Positions 25,845 to 45,268 are shown, numbered from the stretch's first letter. The stretch is DNA of 64,000 bases from Streptomonospora mangrovi (GCF_027604915.1 NZ_JAJAQC010000026.1:38412-102411); one strand, 5' to 3'. Notes: generated by a model from the letters alone, not told the origin. Made by a program: numbers and translations.

Positions 25845-26369
25845 ATGGCGAGGCCGGACAAGGTCGCCGCGGTCGCCGAGCTCAAGGAGGAGTTCGAGAG
25901 CTCTCAGGGCGCCGTGCTGACCGAATACCGGGGGCTCAGCGTCGCGCAGATCACCGAACTGCGCCGCAGCCTCGGCCAGAACGCGCGCTTCCGCATCGTC
26001 AAGAACACGCTGAGCAAGATCGCGGCCACCGAGGCCGGTCTGGACGACCAGGTCATGGACCTGTTCGAGGGCCCCTCGGCCATCGCCTTCGTCCGCGGGG
26101 ACGTGGTCGAGGCCGCCAAGGGCCTGCGTGACTTCTCGAAGGCGAACGCGCCCCTGGTGATCAAGGGCGGTGTCATCGACGGCCGTGCGATGAGCCCCGA
26201 GCAGATCACCCAACTGGCCGACCTTGAGTCCCGCGAGGTTCTCCTCGCGAAGCTGGCCGGTGCGCTGAAGGCCAAGCAGGGCCAGGCCGCCGCGCTGTTC
26301 CAGGCACTGCCGTCCAAGGCCGTGCGGCTCGCTCAGGCGCTGGCCGACAAGCGCGCCGAAGAGGGCTAG
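25845..26369 (+). CDS. rplJ: 50S ribosomal protein L10
   Basis: A 174-residue base of the L7/L12 stalk; it binds 23S rRNA and carries L7/L12 dimers on its C-terminal helix. [31 protein letters not shown] and the [12 protein letters not shown] segment are typical. ATG follows TTGGAAGGAG. It is also the expected regulator of this operon through the upstream leader. Confidence 0.97.
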   Translation: MARPDKVAAVAELKEEFESSQGAVLTEYRGLSVAQITELRRSLGQNARFRIVKNTLSKIAATEAGLDDQVMDLFEGPSAIAFVRGDVVEAAKGLRDFSKANAPLVIKGGVIDGRAMSPEQITQLADLESREVLLAKLAGALKAKQGQAAALFQALPSKAVRLAQALADKRAEEG

Positions 26370-26468
26370 GAACACACCTGACCCCGCCGGCGTGCCCGCG
26401 CCGGTGTCCCCATGCTCGGTACGGCGCCGCCCGGCGCACGTTCCGGAAGAGAAAGAGAGATCGCGATC

Positions 26469-26861
26469 ATGGCGAAGCTCAGCACCGAAGAGCTCCTCAG
26501 CGCCTTCGAGGAGATGACCCTTCTCGAGCTGTCCGAGTTCGTCAAGGAGTTCGAGAGCAAGTTCGACGTCACCGCCGCCGCCCCGGCCGCGATGGTGGCC
26601 GCCCCCGCCGCCGGCGGTGGCGCCGCCGGTGGCGAGGAGGAGCCGGAGAAGGACGAGTTCGACGTCATCCTCGAGGCCGCCGGCGACAAGAAGATCCAGG
26701 TCATCAAGGAGGTCCGCAGCCTCACCAGCCTGGGCCTCAAGGAGGCCAAGGACCTGGTCGACAACGCCCCCAAGCCGCTGCTGGAGGGCGTCAACAAGGA
26801 GACCGCGGAGAAGGCCAAGGACACCCTTGAGGGCGCCGGCGCCACCGTCACCCTGAAGTAG
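26469..26861 (+). CDS. rplL: 50S ribosomal protein L7/L12
   Basis: A 130-residue stalk protein, present as several dimers, that recruits translational GTPases. An N-terminal dimerisation helix ([21 protein letters not shown]), an Ala/Gly hinge (about 38-57) and a C-terminal domain with [24 protein letters not shown] are all present. The ATG follows GAGAAAGAGAGA. Two strong hairpins close the unit downstream. Confidence 0.97.
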   Translation: MAKLSTEELLSAFEEMTLLELSEFVKEFESKFDVTAAAPAAMVAAPAAGGGAAGGEEEPEKDEFDVILEAAGDKKIQVIKEVRSLTSLGLKEAKDLVDNAPKPLLEGVNKETAEKAKDTLEGAGATVTLK

Positions 26862-26872
26862 GTTCCCTCTTC

Positions 26873-26943
26873 GGGCCGCGTGCGCGGCCCGGCCAGGTCG
26901 CCGACTCCGGAGGGCGGCCATCCCGCGCGGATGGCCGCCCTCC
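26873..26943 (+). terminator. Double terminator after rplL
   Basis: An 8-bp stem GGGCCGCG/CGCGGCCC (26873-26890) is followed by a perfect 15-bp stem (26909-26923 with 26929-26943, loop CGCGC). Together they insulate rpoB from rplJL. Confidence 0.75.
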
Positions 26944-27435
26944 GTCATGTCCGGCGGCGTCCGGCCGTGTCCGGCCGCGTTCGGTCGGGTCCGGGGTTCC
27001 GCGGGCCGAGCCGGGCCGCCGGCGCCTTACGGGCCGTCTGCTCCTCGGCGGAGGCGGTGCGCCCGGAGTCGGCCGGCGCGGGGGACGGGCCGGGCGGCGT
27101 GGCCGCTGCGCGGGCGCGCGGGGGCCGTGCGAGAGTGGGGGAGCGGCCGGGGGCCGCGGCGGCGGGCGGGGCCGCCGGGGCGGCGCACGAGGCGCGGGGC
27201 GGATCGGCGGGGCGTCGGCACACGGGCGTGGGGAGCGCGGAACCCCGGTGAAGGAGCGCATCGCGACACCCTGCGGGTCGAAGATACTTTCCCGCTTGTC
27301 GGGGCTCTCACACCCCGTTTCGGCTGTGGGACCTCTCACGGCGCTGGAATGGCCCGCTGCCCCGGGCTCGGGCTTGACGGATCCGGCCGTTGGGGCGATG
27401 CTGCGTGGTGTCGTGACTGACTCGGGGGCCTGTGG
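26944..27435. other. Spacer between rplL terminators and rpoB promoter
   Basis: About 490 bp, extremely G/C-rich. No frame has family resemblance and no structured RNA was recognised. A second upstream rpoB promoter could hide here, but none was convincing. Confidence 0.4.
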
Positions 27436-27465
27436 TTGGACAGCGGTGTAGTATTCGGCTACACT
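27436..27465 (+). promoter_or_regulatory. rpoB promoter
   Basis: TTGGAC (27436-27441) and TACACT (27460-27465) are spaced by 18 bp in a locally A/T-richer patch, giving an rpoB leader of about 200 nt. Confidence 0.65.
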
Positions 27466-27671
27466 GCCCTTTTGCGCTGCCCATTGACGATCCGTGTGCC
27501 GGTGTCCGTGCTCCGTGTCCGGATTCCGAGGTATCTCGGCTTTTCCGGACCCCACCGTACGTCTCACACGAGACCCGACCGATCCCACGTCGGCGGGACT
27601 TCGACCTGACAGTGACGGATCGTCCGGCGTGCGCGCGCATCAACCGCCACAAGCCTTCGGAAGGACCCCTG

Positions 27672-31139
<3,468 letters not shown>

Positions 31140-31173
31140 CTTCCGCGATCTTCAAGAGCAGGGGACGAATTAA

Positions 31174-35049
<3,876 letters not shown>

Positions 35050-35091
35050 CCTGAAGAGTCAATCGGTGACATCGATTGCTTGACGAAGCAG

Positions 35092-35130
35092 CGGCGGTGG
35101 TCCACTCCCTTTTGGAGTGGACTGCCGCCG
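35092..35130 (+). terminator. rpoBC terminator
   Basis: A 17-bp stem (35092-35108 with 35114-35130, two G-U pairs, loop CTTTT) is followed by TTCGTCTTTC. Confidence 0.85.
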
Positions 35131-35206
35131 TTCGTCTTTCACCCTCGGCATACTCGTATGCGGATGGAGACATCAGCGCGCACGCGCGGTCGGGAGATCG
35201 AAGACA

Positions 35207-38200
35207 GTGACGGACAACGGGGGACAGCGGTACGTGCCGTCCGACGACGAACACGGCGCCCGGCAGGGGAACACGGAATCGTGGTTCCGGCCGAGCGGCG
35301 ACCGCCACCGGTCGCAGGCGCAGTACCAGGAGACCTTTAGCGACAACGCCGACGGCGGCGACGACGCCGAGCGCGGCGCACCGGGTGCGCCCGGCGCGCC
35401 CGCGCCCGAGGCGCCCCGCCAGGAGCCGGGGGCACCGGTCGAGCCCGAGCGGCCCCGCCCGACCTTCCCCAGCACCGGGGGGTACCCGGGCCTGAGAGGC
35501 GAGCGCCCCGGCATGGCGGAGCCCTACCCTTCGGCGCTGGGCGACCTCGGTGGCGCGCCGCCGGCCCCGCCCGGCCCGCCGACCGGCGATCAGCCGTCGC
35601 CGATCCGGCCCTACGCCGCTCCGGCGCAGCCGGCCGACCGGCCCGGCCCCGCCGAGGCCGGCTACGACCTCGGCACCGGCGGCCAGGCCGCCGCGGGCGC
35701 TCCGGGCGAGGGCGCGCCCCGGCCGGGCGCCCCGGCTCCGGGTGCGGCGGGTGCCGACTCCGGCGTGCCCGGCGGCCCCACGGGCGGCTACCCGCGCCCG
35801 GGCGGCGAGCGGCCGGGCGACCCCGGCTCCCCGCTGAGCGCGCTGGGCGGCGGCACCGGGGGCTACCCCGGCTTCGGCTCGACCGTGCGCGGCGGGGCGG
35901 ACCAGGCGCCGGGCGGCCCGGCTGAGTCGCTGTGGCCGGGCCGCGACGGCTCCGTCGGCGAGCCCGGCCCCGGCCGGCCTTCCGACCGGCGGCCCGCCGC
36001 CGACGGCCCCGACACCGCGCCCTTCGCGAGCACCGGCCTGCCCGCGCCCGGCGAGACCGACCCCCGTCCGTGGGACTCCCCCTCGGGCGCGGCCGAGCCG
36101 CGTCCCTGGGACACCCCGGCCGCCGACACCGAGCGGCCGCCCTTCGGCGACCGCCCGGCACCGGGTGTGCCCGCCGACCGCCCGGGCGCCGGCGAGCGCG
36201 CCGAACCGGGCGCGGGCGCCGAGCGGTCCCCGTTCGGCGCCGGCCCCGAACCCGCCGGTGAGCGGCCCGCCTTCGGCGAGCGCACCGAGCCCGCGTCCCC
36301 CCCGCGCGAGTGGCCCGGCCCTGCCCAGCCCTCGGCCGGCGACCCCCTGGCGGCCTCCGGCGGCCGGCCCGCCGACGGCCCCGCCCCCTGGGACTCCCGT
36401 CCCGGCTCGCCCCACACCCCGCCTGCGGCGGCCGACGCCACCGGAGCCCCCGGCGAGCGCCCCGCCTTCGGCGGCGACGCTGGGGAGCGCCCGTCCTATG
36501 GCGCTGACCTCGGTGAGCGCCCGTCCTACGGCGCTGAAGCCAGGGAACGCCCCTACGGCGGTGATCAGGGGGAGCGTTCGCCGTACAGTGCCGACGCCGG
36601 TGAGCGTCCGTCCTACGGTGGCGAGGCCGGCGAGGGTCCGTCCTACGGCGCTGAAGCCGGCGAACGCCCGTCCTACGGTGGCGACCCCCTGGGCGGGTTC
36701 GCCGACGACTCCCGGCGGCGGTCGGCCGAGGCGGAGCGGGGCGCCGAGCGCGGCCTCCGCGCCGACACCCCGGCCTACGGCGACCCGCTGAGCGACCCCG
36801 CCGGCGCCCCGGGCGAACGCCCGGCCTACGGCGCCGACGCAGGCGAGCGGCCCGCCTACGGCGGCGACCCGCTCGCGCGCCCCGGGGCCGACGACCCCGC
36901 CGACCGCTGGAGCCGGCCGCGCGCCGACTTCGGCGCGCCCTCGGACGCGGCCGACCCCGCCGCCGGCGCGCCCTGGCGCGGCGGCGACCCGCTCGCCGAC
37001 GACCCCCGGCGGGAGCGGCGGGACTCCGCCGATCCGCTGGGTGAGGACTACGGCCGCACCGAGCGTGGCGCGGGCGCGTGGGAGACCGGTGCGCGGTCGG
37101 CGGCCGACCTCGGCGCGCCCTCCGGCGGCGCCGAGCGCGGCTTCGGCGACGACCCGTACCGGCGCGAGCACCGGCCCGAGTCCGGCGACCCCTTCGGCGA
37201 GCGTTCTTCCCGCTCGCCGGAGTCGGGCGACCCCCTCGGCGACCGCGCCCGCTCCTCGGAGTCCGGCGCCGCCGAGCGCTCCGCCGCGTCCTGGGACACC
37301 GGCGCCCGCCCGGCGTCCGACCCCGGCGACGACCCGCTGGGCCGCGAGCCCTGGCGGGAGCGGCGGGAGTCCGGCGACCCGCTGGGTGAGGACTACGGCC
37401 GCACCTCGGAGTGGGGCACCGGCGCGTGGGCGACCGGCGCCCGGTCGGCGGCCGACCCCGGTGCGCCCTCCGGCGGCGCCGAGCGCGACTCCGGCGACGG
37501 CTACGACGACGAACTGTCGCGCCCCTACTCCTCGCGGATCCCCACCGACGACGATTCCGGCGCTCCCGCGCCGGGCTACCGCCCCTCCGGCGCCCCCGCC
37601 GACGGCCCCGCCGCCGGCGACCCGGGAGCCGACCGGCGCGCCGACGACCCCGCGCGCGCCGACTCCGGCCTGGGCGGCGACCTGGGCACCGGCAGTGGCA
37701 ACACCTGGGCGTTCAGCCGCGACGACGAGCGCCTGCCCGAGAGCATCCGCCAGGCGGCGGCCGAGGCGCAGCGCAAGCGCCGCGACGGCTCGCCCGAGCA
37801 CACCACCCAGATGTTCCGCTCGGGTGGCGACACCGGCGGCGACCGCCCCGACGCCGGCTCCTGGTCGGGCACGCCCGTCACCGACCTCGGCGACGACCCG
37901 CTCGCCGCCATCGCCGCCCAGCAGGCGCGGGCGCGCTCGGACGGCCCCGAGTCCCCGGCGCACGGTGACGACCCCCGCCCGGCCGACACCGGCTGGGGCG
38001 AGGACCCCGGGCCGGGCACCCAGGCCATGCCGGCGATCGCCGACGAGCTCGGCCCCGACCTGCGGGAGTCCCGCTACGGCGAGCGGCCGGGCGAGGAACA
38101 GCCCGGCGCCCGGGGTTGGGCCGAGCGCGAGCACCGGCCCGCCGACGAGGGCGGCCCCAGCACCCAGGCCATGCCCGCCGTCTCCGACGAACTGGGGCCC

Positions 38201-39229
38201 GACCTGCGCGACGACGCGCGGCGCGACCCGCTCGGCGACGACCGCGGCGCCCCCTGGGCCGCCGAGGACCCCGCCGCCCACCGCGACCGGGGCTACGGCG
38301 CCGAGCCGGGCGGCGGCTACGACCGGGAGCACGGTGCCCCCGGCGCCCCCGGTGCCCCCGGCGGCGACCGCTTCGGCGCGCCCTACGGCCAGTCGGGCGG
38401 CGACCCGCTGGGCGCCCCGGACCACCGCACCCAGGCGTTCCCCTCGGGCGGCTACCCCGGCGGGCCGGAGTCCGACTACGGCCGCGCCGAGTCCGCCGAC
38501 CCGTGGCGGCGCGAGCCCGAGGCGCCCTCGCCCTACCTCGACGGCGGCGCGGAGTACCCCCAGGGCCACCGCGACGGCGGCGAGTACGGGGCACCGGCGC
38601 GGCAGGGCTACGCCGACACCCCCTACGGCGACCCCCGCGAGCGGCCCGAACCCGGCGGCCCGCGCGACTCCTCCGACGACCCCTACGGCACGCGCCACCA
38701 GGAGCCCTACTCCCGCGAACACGGGGAGCACGGCGACTACGGCGACCACGCCGGGCAGGGCGGGTACGGGCAGCCCGGCGAGTACGGCGGGCAGCGCGAC
38801 GAGTACGGCGAGCGGGACGACTACGGCGACGACCGCCCCGGGCGCGGGGCCGAGCCCCCGGCGCGCCGGGGCCGCTCCGGGCGCGACCCGGTGGCCGACG
38901 ACTTCCCCGGCTTCGACGACCGCCCGCCCGGCGCGGCGGCCGGCGACGCCTACCCCGGCTACGACAACATCGACTACTGGCCCGAGACCGCTCCGGGCGC
39001 CGCCACCACGCTGTGGCTGGGCATCATCGGCCTGGTGCCGGTGATCGGCCTGTTCACCGCCATCGCGGCGCTGGTCACCGGGCCGCGCGCCCGGCGCGCC
39101 ATCCAGCGCTCCAACGGTGAACTGGAGGGCCTGAACCTGGTGCGCGGCGGCACGATCACCGCGTGGGTGGGCATCGGGCTGTTCCTCGTCGAGGCGGTGG
39201 TGTTCGTGGGGACCACGGTGCTGTCCTGA
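35207..39229 (+). CDS. Giant disordered Pro/Gly/Asp/Arg-rich protein with C-terminal DUF4190-like membrane anchor
   Basis: A 1,340-residue protein of unknown function. About 1,260 residues are low-complexity (Gly, Pro, Asp, Arg, Ala, Ser, Glu; no cysteine noticed, almost no lysine) with internal repeats such as GERPSYG, SGDPLG and a duplicated QAMPA(I/V)(A/S)DELGPDLR. The last ~75 residues form two hydrophobic helices (LWLGIIGLVPVIGLFTAIAALV and ITAWVGIGLFLVEAVVFVGTTVL) around a short basic loop, the layout of DUF4190. GTG 35207 was chosen since GGGAG precedes it and coding-like repeats start just after. No signal peptide, so the disordered part is probably cytoplasmic and tail-anchored. It lies between rpoC and rpsL, with its own terminators on both sides, so it is an independent unit. 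Confidence 0.85.
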   Translation: MTDNGGQRYVPSDDEHGARQGNTESWFRPSGDRHRSQAQYQETFSDNADGGDDAERGAPGAPGAPAPEAPRQEPGAPVEPERPRPTFPSTGGYPGLRGERPGMAEPYPSALGDLGGAPPAPPGPPTGDQPSPIRPYAAPAQPADRPGPAEAGYDLGTGGQAAAGAPGEGAPRPGAPAPGAAGADSGVPGGPTGGYPRPGGERPGDPGSPLSALGGGTGGYPGFGSTVRGGADQAPGGPAESLWPGRDGSVGEPGPGRPSDRRPAADGPDTAPFASTGLPAPGETDPRPWDSPSGAAEPRPWDTPAADTERPPFGDRPAPGVPADRPGAGERAEPGAGAERSPFGAGPEPAGERPAFGERTEPASPPREWPGPAQPSAGDPLAASGGRPADGPAPWDSRPGSPHTPPAAADATGAPGERPAFGGDAGERPSYGADLGERPSYGAEARERPYGGDQGERSPYSADAGERPSYGGEAGEGPSYGAEAGERPSYGGDPLGGFADDSRRRSAEAERGAERGLRADTPAYGDPLSDPAGAPGERPAYGADAGERPAYGGDPLARPGADDPADRWSRPRADFGAPSDAADPAAGAPWRGGDPLADDPRRERRDSADPLGEDYGRTERGAGAWETGARSAADLGAPSGGAERGFGDDPYRREHRPESGDPFGERSSRSPESGDPLGDRARSSESGAAERSAASWDTGARPASDPGDDPLGREPWRERRESGDPLGEDYGRTSEWGTGAWATGARSAADPGAPSGGAERDSGDGYDDELSRPYSSRIPTDDDSGAPAPGYRPSGAPADGPAAGDPGADRRADDPARADSGLGGDLGTGSGNTWAFSRDDERLPESIRQAAAEAQRKRRDGSPEHTTQMFRSGGDTGGDRPDAGSWSGTPVTDLGDDPLAAIAAQQARARSDGPESPAHGDDPRPADTGWGEDPGPGTQAMPAIADELGPDLRESRYGERPGEEQPGARGWAEREHRPADEGGPSTQAMPAVSDELGPDLRDDARRDPLGDDRGAPWAAEDPAAHRDRGYGAEPGGGYDREHGAPGAPGAPGGDRFGAPYGQSGGDPLGAPDHRTQAFPSGGYPGGPESDYGRAESADPWRREPEAPSPYLDGGAEYPQGHRDGGEYGAPARQGYADTPYGDPRERPEPGGPRDSSDDPYGTRHQEPYSREHGEHGDYGDHAGQGGYGQPGEYGGQRDEYGERDDYGDDRPGRGAEPPARRGRSGRDPVADDFPGFDDRPPGAAAGDAYPGYDNIDYWPETAPGAATTLWLGIIGLVPVIGLFTAIAALVTGPRARRAIQRSNGELEGLNLVRGGTITAWVGIGLFLVEAVVFVGTTVLS
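36452..36684 (+). repeat. In-frame ~10-codon tandem repeat (GERPSYGxxx) in the disordered protein
   Basis: Eight degenerate copies of a 10-residue unit of type GERPSYG(A/G)(D/E)(A/L) follow one another. Codon usage here drifts to T-ending codons (ggt, tcc-tat), unlike the flanks, as expected for recently expanded repeats. Confidence 0.8.
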
Positions 39230-39283
39230 CGCGCGGCCCCTTTAGAGAGGCCCGAGGCCGTCGACCGGACCTCAGCGGTCACC

Positions 39284-39322
39284 CACGGTGCCCGGCGCGG
39301 AGTCTCCGCGCCGGGCACCGTG
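39284..39322 (+). terminator. Terminator after the DUF4190 protein gene
   Basis: A perfect 18-bp stem (39284-39301 with 39305-39322, loop GTC), 55 bp past the stop. Confidence 0.8.
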
Positions 39323-39505
39323 CTGCCGCGCCCCCCGCGCCCCCCTCGCGCCTCGTCGTGCCCGCCGCGCCCCCGGGCGCGTGATCACCGGGAACAGGCC
39401 GGACGGTAATCACCGCGCGAGCACTCGGCGAAGCCCGTACAATGGACAGAGACCTACGACAGCATGAGGCTTCGGAGCCGGGTACCGAGGGTAGCGGTCG
39501 CCGTT

Positions 39506-39534
39506 TTGACCCGTTACTCAGCCTTCGGTACTCT
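39506..39534 (+). promoter_or_regulatory. str operon (rpsL) promoter
   Basis: TTGACC (39506-39511), 17-bp spacer, TACTCT (39529-39534). This predicts a leader of about 250 nt before rpsL. A second -10-like TACAAT at 39438-39443 lies upstream without a clear -35. No gene is seen in 39323-39792. Confidence 0.65.
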
Positions 39535-39792
39535 CTAACTTCGTGCCCGTGAGTCGACGGGTCAGCACGTGCGCGTATTCAACCGGCTTGGACGCCAAGG
39601 CAGAACGCTGCGCGTGACACCTCCTCCCAGACAAATCGACCGCAGGGTCGGGTTTGCTCGTTTCCGCCATGCATCGGGTAGAGCGCGACACGCCCGACTG
39701 CGGGGGTAGGGGAGGACGGGAAGCCAAGCAGGTCAAAGCGACACATCGGCTAACAGAACCGGCGTAGGTCACGAGAAAGACACGGAGACGCG

Positions 39793-40164
39793 GTGCCCAC
39801 CATCCAGCAGCTAGTCCGCAAGGGCCGACAGGACAAGGTCGCGAAGAACAAGACCCCGGCGCTGAAGGGGAGTCCGCAGCGTCGTGGTGTGTGCACGCGT
39901 GTCTACACGACTACGCCCAAGAAGCCGAACTCCGCGCTGCGCAAGGTCGCCCGTGTGAAGCTGAGCAGCGGGATCGAGGTCACGGCCTACATCCCCGGCA
40001 TCGGCCACAACCTCCAGGAGCACTCCATCGTGCTCGTGCGCGGCGGCCGTGTTAAGGACCTGCCGGGCGTCCGCTACCGGATCGTCCGCGGCTCGCTCGA
40101 CACCCAGGGTGTGCGCAACCGCAAGCAGGCGCGCAGCCGCTACGGCGCGAAGAAGGAGAAGTAA
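39793..40164 (+). CDS. rpsL: 30S ribosomal protein S12
   Basis: A 123-residue decoding-site protein. [13 protein letters not shown] (Lys43 equivalent) and [13 protein letters not shown] (Lys88 equivalent) have the streptomycin-sensitive residues. GTG start behind GAGACGC. First gene of the str operon (rpsL-rpsG-fusA-tuf), 2 bp before rpsG. Confidence 0.98.
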   Translation: MPTIQQLVRKGRQDKVAKNKTPALKGSPQRRGVCTRVYTTTPKKPNSALRKVARVKLSSGIEVTAYIPGIGHNLQEHSIVLVRGGRVKDLPGVRYRIVRGSLDTQGVRNRKQARSRYGAKKEK

Positions 40165-40166
40165 GA

Positions 40167-40637
40167 ATGCCGCGCAAGGGCCCGGCGCCGAAGCGCCCGC
40201 TCATCACGGACCCCGTCTACGGATCCCCGCTCGTCACGGCGCTCATCAACAAGGTGCTGCTGAACGGCAAGCGGTCCAAGGCCCAGGGGATCGTCTACGA
40301 CGCCCTTGAGGGCGCCCGCGAGAAGACCGGCCAGGACCCCCTCGTGGTGCTCAAGCGTGCGCTGGACAACGTGAAGCCCGCCCTGGAGGTGCGCAGCCGC
40401 CGCGTCGGTGGCGCCACCTACCAGGTGCCGGTCGAGGTCCGTTCGTCCCGCAGCACCACCCTCGCTCTTCGCTGGATCGTGAGCTACTCGCGGCAGCGCC
40501 GCGAGAAGACCATGACCGAGCGCCTCATGAACGAGCTGGTCGACGCCAGCAACGGCCTGGGCGCCAGCGTCAAGCGTCGCGAGGACACCCACAAGATGGC
40601 GGAGTCCAACAAGGCTTTCGCCCACTACCGCTGGTAA
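40167..40637 (+). CDS. rpsG: 30S ribosomal protein S7
   Basis: A 156-residue primary 16S rRNA-binding protein that organises the head of the small subunit. [24 protein letters not shown] and [10 protein letters not shown] are typical, and the end AFAHYRW is the normal one. In other bacteria S7 is the autorepressor of this operon. Confidence 0.98.
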   Translation: MPRKGPAPKRPLITDPVYGSPLVTALINKVLLNGKRSKAQGIVYDALEGAREKTGQDPLVVLKRALDNVKPALEVRSRRVGGATYQVPVEVRSSRSTTLALRWIVSYSRQRREKTMTERLMNELVDASNGLGASVKRREDTHKMAESNKAFAHYRW

Positions 40638-40683
40638 TCCCCGCGGCAAATCGATACGAGAGACCGAGAGAAGACGAGCCCTC

Positions 40684-42798
<2,115 letters not shown>

Positions 42799-42850
42799 CC
42801 GCGACACGTATCAAGTCAGCTAGCAAACCTGTACGTCTAGGAGAAATCCA

Positions 42851-44044
42851 GTGGCGAAGGCCAAGTTCGAGCGGACCAAGCCGCACGTAAACATCGGCAC
42901 CATCGGTCACATCGACCACGGTAAGACCACCCTTACCGCCGCGATCACCAAGGTTCTGCACGACGCGTTCCCGGAGCTGAACCCGTTCACTCCGTTCGAG
43001 GACATCGACAACGCTCCTGAGGAGCGCGAGCGCGGTATCACCATCTCCGTCGCCCACGTCGAGTACGAGACCGAGCACCGCCACTACGCGCACGTGGACT
43101 GCCCGGGCCACGCCGACTACGTGAAGAACATGATCACGGGTGCGGCCCAGATGGACGGCGCGATCCTGGTCGTGGCCGCCACCGACGGCCCGATGCCGCA
43201 GACCAAGGAGCACGTGCTCCTGGCCCGCCAGGTCGGCGTGCCCTACATCGTCGTGGCGCTCAACAAGGCCGACATGGTCGACGACGAGGAGATCTTCGAC
43301 CTCGTCGAGCTTGAGGTCCGCGAGCTGCTCAGCGAGTACGAGTTCCCCGGCGACGACGTCCCGGTGGTCCGCGTCTCCGCGCTGAAGGCCATGGAGGGCG
43401 ACGCCGAGTGGGGCAAGACCGTCCTGGACCTGATGAAGGCCGTGGACGAGAACATCCCCGAGCCCGAGCGCGACATCGACAAGCCCTTCCTGATGCCGAT
43501 CGAGGACGTCTTCTCGATCACCGGCCGCGGCACGGTCGTCACCGGCCGCATCGAGCGCGGTGTCATCAACGTCAACGAGACCGTTGACATCGTGGGCATC
43601 AAGGAAGAGAAGCAGACCACCACCGTCACCGGTGTGGAGATGTTCCGCAAGCTGCTCGACCAGGGCCAGGCGGGCGACAACGTCGGCCTGCTCCTGCGCG
43701 GCACCAAGCGCGAGGACGTCGAGCGCGGCCAGGTCGTCATCAAGCCGGGCACCACCACCCCGCACACCGAGTTCGAGGCGCAGGTCGTCATCCTGTCCAA
43801 GGACGAGGGTGGCCGCCACACGCCCTTCTTCAACAACTACCGGCCGCAGTTCTACTTCCGCACGACCGACGTCACCGGCGTCGTCACGCTGCCGGAGGGC
43901 ACGGACATGGTCATGCCCGGTGACAACACCGAGATGACCGTCCAGCTCATCCAGCCGGTCGCCATGGAGGAGGGCCTGCGGTTCGCCATCCGCGAGGGTG
44001 GCCGTACCGTCGGTGCCGGCCGAGTGACCAAGATCATCAAGTAG
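42851..44044 (+). CDS. tuf: Elongation factor Tu
   Basis: A 397-residue GTPase that delivers aminoacyl-t[25 protein letters not shown], and NKADMVDD are the GTP-binding motifs. Residues usually altered in elfamycin-resistant EF-Tu (such as the Gly of [10 protein letters not shown], the QAGDNVG region and [12 protein letters not shown]) are unchanged. GTG start behind TAGGAGAAATCC. Terminated by a strong hairpin. Confidence 0.98.
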   Translation: MAKAKFERTKPHVNIGTIGHIDHGKTTLTAAITKVLHDAFPELNPFTPFEDIDNAPEERERGITISVAHVEYETEHRHYAHVDCPGHADYVKNMITGAAQMDGAILVVAATDGPMPQTKEHVLLARQVGVPYIVVALNKADMVDDEEIFDLVELEVRELLSEYEFPGDDVPVVRVSALKAMEGDAEWGKTVLDLMKAVDENIPEPERDIDKPFLMPIEDVFSITGRGTVVTGRIERGVINVNETVDIVGIKEEKQTTTVTGVEMFRKLLDQGQAGDNVGLLLRGTKREDVERGQVVIKPGTTTPHTEFEAQVVILSKDEGGRHTPFFNNYRPQFYFRTTDVTGVVTLPEGTDMVMPGDNTEMTVQLIQPVAMEEGLRFAIREGGRTVGAGRVTKIIK

Positions 44045-44055
44045 CACGAACGTGC

Positions 44056-44088
44056 GGGGGCGGTCCCCGCGACGCGAGGACCGCCCCC
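44056..44088 (+). terminator. str operon terminator
   Basis: GGGGGCGGTCC (44056-44066) pairs perfectly with GGACCGCCCCC (44078-44088). It separates tuf from the S10 operon. 44089-44295 holds no gene. Confidence 0.75.
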
Positions 44089-44295
44089 GGGGGCGGCCGG
44101 ACGCCACACCGACCGGCCGCCCCCGACATGAACGACGTCATCGGGCTCTGTAGCGGTGATGCGCCTCAGGGGACAGCCCTGTCGCAGATTCTCAGGTGAA
44201 TAGAGCCAGACACGGGCAAGCCCCCGAAGGGTTCGGCGCCGCTCTCACGGGCGCCGCGCCTCTACGGACACTAAGCGAAGGACGAAAAGGCCACC

Positions 44296-44604
44296 ATGGC
44301 GGGACAGAAGATCCGCATTCGGCTCAAAGCCTATGACCATGAGGTCATCGACAGCTCGGCTCGCAAGATCGTCGAGACCGTGACGCGTACTGGCGCGAGC
44401 GTTGCCGGCCCGGTGCCGTTGCCGACGGAGAAGAACGTTTACTGCGTCATCCGTTCGCCGCACAAGTACAAGGACTCGCGCGAGCACTTCGAGATGCGCA
44501 CGCACAAGCGGCTGATCGACATCATCGACCCGACGCCGAAGACCGTCGACTCGCTCATGCGGCTCGACCTTCCGGCCGGCGTCGACATCGAGATCAAGCT
44601 TTAA
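44296..44604 (+). CDS. rpsJ: 30S ribosomal protein S10
   Basis: A 102-residue head protein of the small subunit that also joins NusB in antitermination. [25 protein letters not shown] and [13 protein letters not shown] are diagnostic. ATG start after GAAGGACGAAAAGGCC. First gene of the long S10-spc-alpha cluster. It has its own upstream region of about 200 bp. Confidence 0.98.
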   Translation: MAGQKIRIRLKAYDHEVIDSSARKIVETVTRTGASVAGPVPLPTEKNVYCVIRSPHKYKDSREHFEMRTHKRLIDIIDPTPKTVDSLMRLDLPAGVDIEIKL

Positions 44605-44617
44605 GGGACGCACTGAC

Positions 44618-45268
44618 ATGGCCACCAAGCAGATCAAGGGAGTTCTGGGCGAGAAGCTCGGCATGACCCAGGTCTTCGACGACGCGGGCAGGATCGTGCC
44701 CGTGACTGTCCTGAAGGCCGGTCCGTGCGTCGTGACGCGCGTCCGCACTCCCGATACCGATGGCTACTCCGCCATCCAGCTCGGCTACGGGAAGATCAAC
44801 CCGCGCAAGGTGAACAAGCCGCTCGGCGACTACCTGCGCAAGCACGATCTGACCCCGCGCCGCCACTACGTCGAGGTCCGCACGACCGACGCCACCGAGT
44901 ACCAGCTCGGCCAGGAGGTCACCGCCGAGACGTTCGAGGCCGGCCAACTGGTCGACGTCACCGGTAAGAGCAAGGGCAAGGGCTACGCCGGCGTCATGAA
45001 GCGCCACGGGTTCCGCGGCCTCAGCGCCACGCACGGCACCCAGCGCAAGCACCGCTCGCCCGGCTCCATCGGCGGCTGCGCCACGCCCGGCCGCGTGTTC
45101 AAGGGCCTGCGGATGGCCGGGCGCATGGGCAACGCGCGCACGACCGTCCAGAACCTGACCGTCCACTCCGTGGACGCCGACAAGGGCCTGATCCTGGTCA
45201 AGGGCGCCGTGCCCGGCCCCAACGGCGGGCTGGTGCTCGTCCGCACCGCCGTGAAGGGGGACAAGTAA
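44618..45268 (+). CDS. rplC: 50S ribosomal protein L3
   Basis: A 216-residue early-assembly protein near the peptidyl-transferase centre. [16 protein letters not shown], the [21 protein letters not shown] loop and [14 protein letters not shown] are intact, the loop holding the residue usually methylated. ATG 14 bp after rpsJ. Confidence 0.98.
   Translation: MATKQIKGVLGEKLGMTQVFDDAGRIVPVTVLKAGPCVVTRVRTPDTDGYSAIQLGYGKINPRKVNKPLGDYLRKHDLTPRRHYVEVRTTDATEYQLGQEVTAETFEAGQLVDVTGKSKGKGYAGVMKRHGFRGLSATHGTQRKHRSPGSIGGCATPGRVFKGLRMAGRMGNARTTVQNLTVHSVDADKGLILVKGAVPGPNGGLVLVRTAVKGDK

Noticed and set aside
27432..27671. A longer rpoB beginning at 27432.
   Set aside because: The extra 80 codons overlap the promoter, do not match RpoB, and a ribosome site GGAAGGA lies before TTG 27672.
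35149..35160. Inverted repeat CATAC-TC-GTATG before the disordered-protein gene as an operator.
   Set aside because: Only 5-bp arms and no promoter of good quality around it; could be chance.
36452..36684. Tandem repeats taken for a CRISPR array.
   Set aside because: Units are in frame, about 30 bp with no spacers, degenerate and coding for GERPSYG-type peptides.
39793..40164. Streptomycin-resistance changes in rpsL, in view of the rpoB findings.
   Set aside because: Both key lysines (PKKPNS and RVKDLPG) are wild type.
42851..44044. Elfamycin/GE2270-resistance changes in EF-Tu.
   Set aside because: The residues usually changed in resistant EF-Tu are normal here.
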